A DNA stretch of 64,000 nt from Corallium rubrum. Taxonomy: Eukaryota > Cnidaria > Anthozoa > Scleralcyonacea > Coralliidae. Position 1 is the stretch's first letter, and every line of letters begins with the position of its first letter. Of this stretch, positions 25,401 through 37,400 are shown piece after piece. Position numbers and translations under genes: made by a program. The notes beneath the pieces are model-generated. The model saw only the letters and a list, made by a program, of their open reading frames with translations, was not told the origin of the DNA and searched no databases. Location of the stretch: assembly GCA_964035015.1 (NCBI GenBank), contig OZ035998.1:52884647-52948646 (forward strand). Direction: 5' to 3'.

Positions 25401-28400
25401 CTCTGTTTCGGCAGTATTAACCTACTGTACAATATTTCGATTGTTGTTTCAACACTGCCTACGCAGCACACTACTTTTAATACCTTACATTACCTTGTCA
25501 ATAGTGTGACCTCGAGCGTGTGACATAAACTCACCGTTTTCAATGTTGTTGCTCTTGTTGTCATCGCTTTCGGACTCCTAAATCACAGGCGGCCCATTCA
25601 AGCGAGCAGAAAGCGGCCCATCTCATATCGAGCAGAAAGCAGTTTTGCTCGCTTTGCGGTATGCTTGGCAAAGCGAGAAAAACTGCTTACTGCTCGATAT
25701 GAGACTGAAATACAAAAGGGAACAACACAACAGCAGGTATTTTATATTTAAATGCTTTTTAATAGTGCTTATGATGACATATTTAATACATTTTAATAAT
25801 AATATAAGATCAGTCAGACAAGTCGCTTGAATGGGCCGCCTGTGCTAAACTCGCTTCCAGATTGCTCATCGTCCCAATCTTACATAATTTAGTCCCCAGG
25901 TTGTTGAATTCACAAGATTCTTGCGGTTTTCTTTCGTTGTTTAGTTGCAAACAACATGGCTGACAAAATCCGTAATCGACCGGTCGATTACGGAAAATAA
26001 TACTGGCACGTGACGCGTCTCGGCCAATGAGAACACATGATTTCAACGGAAGTAACTTATGCCATATAATAATAAGGGTTAATTCATGGTCACGAATGTG
26101 ATAAAGGATTTATCATCGTTACTGAAGTGTTTTTAGACAACCTATGTGATAACGAACTCACCTCGGTGATCTTGAACTAAGTTGGTTAGTTACCTGCGTA
26201 AGTTATTTACCTCGGGCCTTCGGCCCCCGGTAAATAACTGACGTACTAACCTCAGGTTCGGAATGGGTTCGGTAACTAACTAGCTTGGTTACCTCCTCGA
26301 TAATTAACTCTTATTTAGCACTGAACTTCGGTTAATGATTTACCTAAAAAATAAATTGCAATAAATTGGAAAGCTTGTGCCACAATTTTTGATGGTGTTA
26401 TATATAGCCATTTATTACTAGGTTTTAGGGAAAACTCTAGTTGTAATCCAGCTTAACAACAGACGTACATGGGTCGCAAACCAAGAAAGAGGTCACGTCT
26501 AACTGTTAGACAGAAGAAGGCTCGTTTGGAGTTTGCACATGTCCACAAGGATTGGACAGCTGACCAGTTGTGCGGAATGATTTTCACGATGAGGCCCAGT
26601 TTCTTCTGCACAGAGTGAATGCTGGGACTATGACAGACGGATGGCAAAGGAGGAATTTAATGAAAAATGCGTCCAGCCAACTGAAACATTGGAGGTGGTA
26701 GGATCATGGTGTGGAGATGCATTAGTGCAAGAGGTGTTGGGTTTCTTACCAAGGTATACAGGGAAAGGTGAATAAAGAAGGTTACATATCGTTATTCTTG
26801 AAAATGTACTCATCCCAACCACTCGCACGTTGGCAATCGCTGGTGAATGGATATTTCAGCAGAATAATGAACATGCCTCACATCCAAGCCAGTCAGAAAA
26901 TGGTTTAAGAAAGAGAAAATCATCGTTATGGATTGGCCTGCACAGTCACTTAATCTCAATCCCATTGAGAATCTTTGCAATCGGATTAAGACAATAGACC
27001 AAGCGAAAAATCCCGAAAATCTTAAAGAACTATGGACTGCTGTAAATACTTCCTGGGCGGGATTCCCATTAGCTAGACTAACTACTTTAGTAGACAGCAT
27101 CGCTAGCAGGTGTGCAGCTGTATACCCTGCGAGTCAGAGCCCCTTTCCGACCTATGCAGGCTTCGGGGGAAAGTGGGCTCTGCCAACAAACTCGATCTTA
27201 GTTTGGGGTGAGTCAGTCAGGTTTTAAACTGGTCAAACAAGTTCTAGTTTATGAACACACATTAGCAGGAAAAGAGCAAGTAACGTGTTAGAGCCTGGGC
27301 CCAAAATATTATCTTGGCAACCGTTCACGCATGCTCAAAAAGAAATATCGAGTTTGTTGGCAGAGCCCACTTTCCCCCAAAGCCTGCGTAGGTTGGAAAC
27401 GCGGGCTCTGACTCGCAGGGTAGCAGCTGTATTACTAAGTATTAAAACTTTATTTGCTGGGTTGTTGTTTGTCTTGTTTTTGCTTTTCTATTATAATACT
27501 AGTTTATATTGTCATTTCCATATTTCCATGACGCTGAGCAGTTCTTTTTGACCGGCAGTGTAAATATGGTTTCTAATTAATAAAATGGTTAAGAAATTGT
27601 TGCTGGCTAAAAACGTGATTCCATAGCGAATTTTTAAAGCAAAAACACTATCTTTTTCCTTTATGAAAAGTGGTAAATTGTTCCGTTCTTTACATGCAGA
27701 TACACCAACTCAGGACATAAAAGGTTAAAACTGGAATATCTAGCGTGGTGGGTGTGGGTGTGTCTCTTATATAAGGAAGTACTTCTCCTTCCAATGTTTT
27801 AAAAACAATTCAGCTTCTCACTATTTTAGCGTCCTCATAAAAAGGTAGCCACTTCAGTTGGTTAAAAAGCGCATCAGATGATGATAGATTGTCGGCATTT
27901 AAGATTACCCTAGCAGCTCAAGTCTCTTAGTTTAAGGACCATTGTTCGCTTGACTAGAGTTATCTAGTGCTGTGCTGGAATGCACACGATGTCTGCTTGC
28001 TGCACGTACTTGAAACATATGTTATGTAAAATGTTTGTGTGTTTTTTTGTACTAAATTTATCTCATCTCCTTTATTTTTAATAACCTGATGTGCAGTGAA
28101 GTACTTCAAGTGAGTATAATCAGAGTACTATTATAATTAGCGCTGCTCCGCCTATACTTTTGTCGCCGAGTGACAGGATTGCCAACTACCTACCTACCTA
28201 CCTACCTACCTACCTACCTACCTACCTACCTACCTACCTACCTACCTACCTACCTACCTACCTACCTACCTACCTACCTACCTACCAGCCTACCTACCAG
28301 CCTACTTTACTTACTTGTTTATTTATTTTTTTTTTTTATTATATCGCACGGATTACTTCCAGTAAAATCACGCCCAGTAAAATCACGCCCTGTGATTGGT

Positions 28401-31400
28401 TGCTGACGTGGCGAGATTTCTCTAATGCCCGTGGGCATTTGAAAATTGTTAGTGCCCTACGAATGGAAATAAACAAAAAAATCCTAATAAAAAACTTTTA
28501 TTGCCGAAATAAATGAAATAAACGACGATGAAAATTATAAAAGTAAATTCTAGTATCCAGACGAGAAAGACAGACTATTTTATCAGACGAGAAAGACATT
28601 AGACATATTCTATTTTTAGACATCTTTATTGGTGACGTCATTTCTATATGAAGGAAGCACTTTTTCTGACTAATATATTAACCAAAAATGCTCTGAGTCA
28701 TCCAATTATCCCTGTATTAAAATAAAAACAGATTCTATTTTTGGACATATATATTTATGACGCCATTTCTATATGAAGGAAGTACTTTTTCTGACTAATA
28801 TATTAACCAAAAATGCTCAGTCATCCAGTGATCCCTGTGTTAAAATAAAAACAGATTCTATTTTTAGACATATATATTGATGACGTCATTTCTATATGAA
28901 GGAAGCACTTTTTCTGACTAATATATTAACCAAAAATGCTCAGAATCATCCAATTATCCCTGTGTTAAAATAAAAACATATTCTGTTTTGACGTCATACA
29001 TTTATGACGTCATTTCCGCATGAATGAAGCACCTTTTCTGACATATAATAAACTACTTAATAACCTCGATGTTCGGTCTTTACGGTAAAATAATAAAGCT
29101 CGGTCTTGAATGTATTAACCGTGCTATGGCTCGGTCTAATGTTATTTGATATATTTTTGTATAGGAACGGTAAATACGCTTATGACTATCCACGATCAAG
29201 AACAAAAGATGATCTTGTCGATTTTATGATAAAGTATGTGATGAATAGATGTTAAACCTTTCTTCCACACACTCTTCATGCATCTATTGTGTCCCAAGCA
29301 TGTTGTGACAGTACATTTGTTTTATGTGTTTCAGGAAATGCAGGAAATCCCCCCCCCCCCGCACCCATAATAATGCCCCCTCCCCTGGGGGCGAATTTCC
29401 TAGGGTTTCGCCGTCCTTTAAGAAATTCGTTTCCCCACACATTTATATACAGCGAGTTTTTAGAGTTTTAATTTTCCTATATAGACTATATAATCATCTC
29501 TATGTGTTAGTAAAAGATTATGAGTCTACTAGGTACTGTTTTATTGTATTTTTTAGTCCAGCTGAGCCAAGCAAGGCCTCTGATAGTCCTGTACCAGCTG
29601 CTGATATTTCTTGGAGTGAAGGAAAGAATGATGTTGTTCATTTATCTGCCAATGATTTTGATCAATTTGTTAAAGATCATGATTCTGTTCTAGTTATGTT
29701 TTATGCACCATGTAAGTAAGAATAAATGAACGAATGAATGGATAAGTGCACAAGTGATTAAAGTGAAAACACTAAAAACTAGGAAGCCACTCAAAGATTG
29801 CACATCATTCTTCGTTTTTGAGATATTTCATTTCGTTTGGTATGTTGAATGAAATGGTCTCTGACGGATAAAGCATTTTCATGCATTAGTTCACTTATAC
29901 ATCCATGATTGCTCAACATGAAATGTTTTGTGTTACAAGGAATTTTAATGGTCACAGTTTCAATTCATTTTTTGAACAAACTTGGAGATATAATTGAGTT
30001 CCCTTTTTGTGCAAATACTTTACTCTGCTTATGACGTCAAAGCAGTGGCGTGCTGGCAGGGGGGGGGGGGGGTCCATGCCTCCCAGTGAAGATGTTTTAC
30101 ATTTTTTTACAATCTCTCAAAAACGAAGAGAGATACGGGAAATTTGTAAAATGTCTTCCTTTACCATTTCACAAGTTCTTTAAATTAGACAAACTTATTT
30201 ATATTATTGCCGTTGTTTTTTAACTTGCACTTGATAAGTTGTACGTATACATGTAGTGCATGTGGTACATTTGCGAGCTTGGTGTAATGTAGCAGACCTT
30301 TGGTGGACGTTCATCAAGCCCAAGTATACTCAGAAAAGATTTCTGAGGCCCAGACAGGGTTCGAACCTGCAATCTTCTAATGACCGGTTAGTCACTTGAA
30401 GAACCTAAGATTTACTTGAAGAACCTAAGATTTACTTGAAGAATCTAAGATTTACTTGAAGAACCTAAGATTTACTTGAAGAATCTAAGATTTACTTGAA
30501 GAACCTAACATTTACTTGAAGAACCTAAGATTTACTTGAAGAACCTAAGATTTACTTGAAGAACCTAAGATTTATTTGAAGAACCTAAGATTTACTTGAA
30601 GAACCTAAGATTTACTTGAAGAACCTAAGATTTACTTGAAGAACCTAAGATTTACTTGAAGAACCTAAGATTTTTGTCGGAGATATGCCAATTACTAGGG
30701 TGAGAGTCACAAAAGCACTTGGAGTTCATGTAGATGAATTTTTATCATGGGATAAACAAATAGATAATATATCTAAGAATATTTCATCAGGGATTGGTGC
30801 GATGAAAAGGCTTAAGCATTGTGTAGATCGTGAAACACTAAAATCTGTTTACAATGCACTTGTTCTACCACACTTCGACTATTGTTGTGAAGTGTGGGAT
30901 TCTATTTGTATTACACTTTCTGACCGCCTACAAAAATTACAAAATAGAGCAGCCAGAGTCATCATGGGTTGTAATAACGAACATGGTTAGTCTGAAATTG
31001 CTCTAAATGAACTTGGATGGAAAACTCTGATTGAACGAAGGTCACAGTTTGTAGCCAGATTATTGTACAAAATAACTCATGATCTAGCACCTAGATCGCT
31101 CACTGAAATCTTTCGTAAGTCAAATGCATCTCTTCATTATAACCTACGAGGTTCTTTGACAAAACTTCACTTACCTCAACCAAGGACTGAATTTCTTCAG
31201 AAGAGCCTGAGCTACAGAGGGGCTAAACTGTGGAATAGTCTCCCTAGCGATTTAAGAAATAAGGAGTCGTTGCATTCTTTTAATACCAGAATTTCCACAA
31301 TTGGCCGTTCATGATATCCGTGGCTTATTTTGTTCAATTTATATTTTTAATATCAATTTTTTACTGGATTCTGTAATTGGACTTGTATATTTGAATTAGT

Positions 31401-34400
31401 TAACTGTAGTTTATTTATGTAATTTGTTTTGTAATATTTGTGTTGATGTTCCACGCCCCTTTTGGAAACCAGCGTATTGCTGAATGGGGTTAGCGTGGTT
31501 AAATAAAGTTTTACTTACTTACGCTCTAACCATTGAGCCACTGAGACTCAGATGGAAAGCTAAGATTGCAAATTCATAGTCATATGTGCTCCTAAATGGT
31601 ACAGCGCTTGCATACACAAGTTAGAGCGTCTAACTGGTACAACAGTACCGTGCAACAGTACCGTGCAACAGTAGTTAGAAGATTGCAGGTCCGAACCCTG
31701 TCGGGGGCTCAGAAATCATTTCTGAGTAATGAGTATACTTTCCGGGTATTGTTGCCCGGTACTGCTGCCCGGTACTGTTGGACGGTACTGTTGCACGGTA
31801 CTGTTGCACGGTACTGTTGCACGGTACTGTTGCACGGTACTGTTGCACGGTACTGTTGCACGGTACTGTTACACGGTACTGTTACACGGTACTGTTGCAC
31901 GGTACTGTTGCACGGTACTGTTGGCCGATACTGTTGGCCGGTACTGTTGCACGGTACTGTTGCACGGTACTGTTGCACGGTACTGTTGCACGGTACTGTT
32001 GGCCGATACTGTTGGCCGATACTGTTGGCCGGTACTGTTGCACGGTACTGTTGCACGGTACTGTTGGCCGGTACTGTTGCACGGTACTGTTGCACGGTAC
32101 TGTTGCACGGTACTGTTGCACGGTACTGTTGCACGGTACTGTTGGCCGGTACTGTTGCACGGTACTGTTGCACGGTACTGTTGCACGGTACTGTTGCACG
32201 GTACTGTTGCACGATACTGTTGCACGGTACTGTTGGCCGGTACTGTTGCACGGTACTGTTGCACGGTACTGTTGCACGGTACTGTTGCACGGTACTGTTG
32301 CACGGTACTGTTGCACGGTACTGTTGCACGGTACTGTTGCACGGTACTGTTGGCCGGTACTGTTGCACGGTACTGTTGTACGGTACTGTTGCACGGTACT
32401 GTTGCACGGTACTGTTGCACGGTACTGTTGGCCGGTACTGTTGGCCGGTACTGTTGCACGGTACTGTTGCACGGTACTGTTGCACGGTACTGTTACACGG
32501 TACTGTTGCACGGTACTGTTGCACGGTACTGTTACACGGTATTATTGCACGGTACTGTTGCACGGTACTGTTACACGGTACTGTTGCACGATACTGTTGC
32601 ACGATACTGTTGCACGGTACTGTTGCACGGTACTGTTGCACGGTACTGTTGCACGGTACTGTTGCACGGTACTGTTGCACGGTACTGTTGCACGGTACTG
32701 TTGCACGGTACTGTTGTACGGTACTGTTGCACGGTACTGTTGCACGATACTGTTGCACGGTACTGTTGCACGGTACTGTTGCACGGTACTGTTGCACGGT
32801 ATTATTGCACGGTACTGTTGCACGGTACTATTGCACGGTACTGTTGCGCGGTACTGTTACATGGTACTGTTGCGCGGTACTGTTGCGCGGTACTGTTGCA
32901 CGGTACTGTTGCACGGTAATGTTGCACGGTACTGTTGCACGGTACTGTTACGGTTGGATGGTACTGTTGCACGGTACTGTTGCACGGTACTGTTGCACGG
33001 TACTGTTGCACGGTACTGTTGCACGGTAATGTTGCACGGTACTGTTGCACGGTACTGTTGCACGGTAATGTTGCACGGTACTGTTGCACAGTATTATTGC
33101 CCGGTTATAATATCTTTTTATTGCTTTGAAGGGTGTGGCCATTGTAAGAAGGCGAAGCCGGAGTTTGAAGATGCAGCAACAAAAGTAAACAAGGAAGGAC
33201 AAGTAAGTGGAAATACGAAAAGGAATGTGAAGGTCGAAACATGTTTTTACGATTGCAAGCTACAAAATATGATCGTAAACTTACATAATGTTTTAGAAAA
33301 TGGCTACTCGTGTTTATATAGGCTGATGCAAACACGAGAGTGAGTTTGAGACAATGACAATGACAATGACAATGACAATGGTGGTGACAGTCCGTAAAGA
33401 CCTACCTAATGTGAACGAGCTTTCTGATTGGTTATAAGTAACCAGTCACATTGTCGATTATCAATTCGTTCCCATGCTCCTTACTGATTAGGGTTAGGGG
33501 AAGGTGTCGGGTTAGGCTATGTAAACCAGTCAGAAGCCTTCTTCGTAGTACGCTCGGCATGTACGAACATGCGGGTTTTTCCTGCATCATATAGGTAAGT
33601 GATGACCCACAAAATAGGATCGCAAACTTACATAATGTTTTAGAAAATGGCCGTTCCTGTTTATATAGACTGATGCAAACGCGAGAGTGAGTTTGAGACA
33701 ATGACAGTAACATGGCAGTGACAATAGCAGTTATTTCAATTAGGCTATGCACATACAAATTGAAATATAGGAAGGTTTGAGTACTACCGAAAATATTGAA
33801 CGTAGTTTCTAACGTTTCGAGTGAAGGTCCTTCGTCAGAGAGAAACGTAAAGAGTGTAAACAAACAATGAGCTTTAGTATAAGAAAGATAAACATAGCCA
33901 ATCAGATAAAAATAACAATTACGATAACAAATTAATACACATAGTTACCTCCGCCAGGAGGTTATGTTTTTACCCCGTTGTGTTTGTTTGGTTGGTTTGG
34001 TTTGGTTTGGTTTGGTTTGGTCTGGTCTGGTCTGGTCTGGTCTGGTCTGGTCTGGTCTGGTCTGGTCTGGTCTGGTCTGGTCTGGTCTGGTCTGGTCTGG
34101 TCTGGTCTGGTCTGGTCTGTTCTGTTCTGTTTTGTTTGTTTGTTTGTTTGTTTGTTTGTTTGTTTGTTTGTTTGTTTGTTTGTTTGTTTGTTTGTTTGTT
34201 TGTTTGTTTGTTTGTTTGTTTGTTTGTTTGTTTGTTTGTTTGTTTGTTTGTTTGTTTGTTTGTTTGTTTGTTTGTTTGTTTGTTTGTTTGTTTGTTTGTT
34301 TGTTTGTTTGTTTGTCGCTAGGATATCTCAAAAAGTATTCCACCGATTTTCATGAAAGTTTGCGGAAGTGTTGGCCATAGACCAACGATCAATCCATTAC

Positions 34401-37400
34401 ATTTTAGTTGAATTTAGTCAAAATTTGGATGAGAAGTAAAAAAAATCTGACCGCAAGATTCTCCGTGTAGAAGAAATGCTTGGTACGAGTAAATACGATG
34501 TTTGGTGGAATAACTATCTTGGGACAGCGAACTCGGGTGGAGAGTAATGTTTATAATATTACGATGTTCGTTAGTTTAATTTTTTATTTAAATAAGATAT
34601 TAATTTTCTTCAAAGGTGAATGGGAAAATGGCTGCTGTTGACTGTATCGAAAATACAGAGCTGTGTTCTCAATTTGGTGTCAATGGCTATCCTTCCCGTG
34701 AGTAAAACTTCTCTTTTTGGCTTTCAGGCAATAGGATCAAATAGACAAATAACTAATTATTACCTTCTAATTTTTTTAACAGTAAAATATTTCAAGTAAG
34801 TAAAATAAATGACATGTGTTCATTTATTATAATCTTTTTAAATTTATGGCATATGTTTGTTGGCATCATTGAAATTTGATTTGCTAAGTGGTTGGTTAAT
34901 AATTAATTATTGTTATCTTCTTCCAAACCAATTTTTATCTTTGTAGGGATGGAAAGGAGGCATTTAAATATGACAAACCAAGAAAGGCAAAACATTTTGC
35001 TGCGTTTATGAAAGAGTGAGTTTATTAAAGTTGTTTCAATGGCTCGGTAAAGACTAGGCTCGATTTCCAGCCGTACCTCGGGCCCCGCTACTAATTACCT
35101 CCCCCGACATGATACCGTCATGACGGCTAGACTCGTGAGCTTGTCCAGTGTCGATTTGCACCAATCACAAACGTGCCTGCACATTTTCAGCAGGCATATA
35201 TTATTGAGATGATTAGGATTATTGCATGAATTATCCTTTAAATTCAAAATGGCGATCAATAGAGGCTGATGGTTGAATGGTTGAGGCATGCGATCGCATT
35301 TTAGAAACGTTTAAGATTGATTGTCTAAAAGATTTACAATAGCAAGCTTTAGAGAAACTGGTTAATGGCCAATATATTTTTGTCATTCAGCCTACAGGAT
35401 CGTGGAAGTTACTTATATTTCAGTCAGCTTCTATGGTTTTTGATATTGTGAAATTAATTCATGCAAAACCTCACAGACACGTTCTGTGGCTCACGCGTCC
35501 AGTGGTCTCTTTCGGGGTAGGTAGGTACCGGGGCCCGAGATCCTAATATAAAGGAGTTTTCTGATAGGTTATTAGTAACCAAGCTTAAAACTTTCATTGC
35601 ATCATATTTTATGGAGTACATTCTGACGTTATTTCCAGTTTGGGCTATTATTTTGAATTTTACGTACTGTGTTGGAGTTTCTGTACGTTTATAATTTCTT
35701 TTCTGACCCAGATCTTGCCGTTGTGATGACGTCATTTTTTCTTGTTTTAGTCCCCAGCCTCCAGAGCCAGTGTGGAGCACAGTTCCGGGAAAAGTCAAAC
35801 ATCTTCACGATGATACCCTTCATGATTTCTTAAAAAGTCACAAATCAGTTCTTGTAATGTTTTATTCACCAGGTAATTAACCCATTTCCGTTGCTTCTAA
35901 CCCTTGTTAACTTCTTCTAACCCTTGTTAACCCCTGCCCGCGGACTTACTTTCTTCTCAAAAAAGGTATATTATTTTTATTTAGTATAAATACACAGGTG
36001 ATTATAGAAAATCACGCGTGCTGATTGGTCGAGCTACTTCGGACTAATTCTCGATAATCACTTACAGCGTTTATTCAAAAATGGCCGCCAGCCAATTTGG
36101 CAATATGACAGACGAGGAAATTAACAATTTTAAAGAAAATGTTGTTCCTAAAAGTACGAAAACGTGTATTTATACTAAAACAATTATTCACCTCAGGCCC
36201 TCGACTTCGTCTCGGTTATTATTCACCGATATTCACCTCGCCTCCGGCGAATAATTGTTAAATAATCGACACCATGAACTAGTGAATTCAATTTTCGTAA
36301 CTGAAACGCGAACTCCGAGGTTCCGAGGCAGAAAGTGAAGTAACAGACAGCGCAGGGGACTGAATCCGACGTGATCTACGAAATCCTGGCTTCACTTTTG
36401 AAGCGTGATAATGACTGAAGTTAGAGTTCCAGATCTGGAGAATGGAGTTCACTGGTGTAAACTAACTTGTGGTCCTTGTGGACTATTACAAATCCTTTAT
36501 TCTGATTGGCTGGGCTACTCACTATCTTCACAGACTACTAAGTTGGGCGTACAAAACTACAATACATTTTTTTAAATAACGTTTTCTTCGACTAGTTGAT
36601 AAATACTAAAACAATCAGACAACTCGCCCTTATTCTCTATGAGCGTTCATCACTATTGCCTGTACTCGGGCTCCTTGTCTAATTGTTAATTATTTCAGAT
36701 AAAGATTTTCACTTCATAATATTATAATGTTTTGACATAATAGGATGTGGATACTGTAAGGCAATGAAACCAGACTATATTGCAGCTGCAGAACAACTCA
36801 GCGAAGAAGGAGTAAGTAAAAAGTGTTTTGTGAAGTTAGTTATAAACATGTGAGATTTTTATTTTATTGTAACGAGGATAAATAAGGAGCTAACGAACAA
36901 GTTTTAGTTTTAGTAGCTATCTTTTTGTACGTTATTAATGTTTTCAGCTTGAGTTGGTAAAGTGTTTTCGTATGTTTTTGCTGTACAAGCTGTCGTAAGG
37001 CAGAGAAAACTCTGAGCTCCAGGACTCGCACCCACAGCCTTCTAAATATCGAAAACAACCGCGGTCTACCATCTGAGTTCCAGTGGCTCAATGGTGAGAG
37101 CGTCCGGCTGGCATTCGGAAGGTTGTGGGTTCGAGTCCCGTCTGGAGCTCAGAGTTTTTCTATGAGTTTAACTTACGACAACCTGTACAGCAAAAACATA
37201 CGAAAAAAAAGCTATTGTTTTGTTGTCAAGAATCGCAGAGGTCCTTTTGGAGATTGTCGAACAACGAGCGTTTTAGACGCTTATATAAGGTTTCGTCTTA
37301 CATCCCCCCCCCCCCCCCCCCTTCCCACCCAATGTTGGCTCTAAGGCCGTTAGCCTGTTCTTGGCAATTGAAAACAATATTGCACGGAGAGAGGACGGGG

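Larger units (their letters stand above)
22012..27562 (+). mobile_element. Tc1-like transposon, expanded by nested insertions
   Basis: Near-identical 28-bp inverted termini with TA at both ends: TACACTGCCGGTCGAAAAGA at 22012 and TCTTTTTGACCGGCAGTGTA ending at 27562. The degenerate transposase at 26462-27119 lies inside and in the matching orientation. A typical Tc1 element is 1.3-1.7 kb; this one is 5.5 kb because foldback elements, a SINE, microsatellites and a Mutator-like MITE lie within it. The whole unit sits in a single intron of the PDIA5-like gene. Confidence 0.82.
30340..31735. mobile_element. tRNA-derived SINE material in inverted arrangement
   Basis: On the minus strand 30340-30392 reads GAAGATTGCAGGTTCGAACC, with a perfect B box (GGTTCGAACC). 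The minus strand at 31523-31555 reads CAGTGGCTCAATGGTTAGAG, an A-box-like tRNA 5' half. A third piece on the + strand (31590-31735) has GTTAGAGCG and GATTGCAGGTCCGAACCCTG, followed by CTCAGAAATCATTTCTGAG. The first two look like halves of one SINE split by the 20-bp array and LINE fragment between them; the third is an inverted neighbour. Confidence 0.65.

Noticed and set aside
30393..30671. Possible CRISPR-like array
   Set aside because: Contiguous 20-bp units with no unique spacers.
31596..33343. Open frames up to 521 codons on + and several on -
   Set aside because: Products of a 13-bp repeat without stop codons. Only the last part of one frame (from 33132) is a real exon.
33945..34380. 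Open frames rich in WSGLV / LFVC / DQTRP
   Set aside because: Microsatellite translation artefacts.
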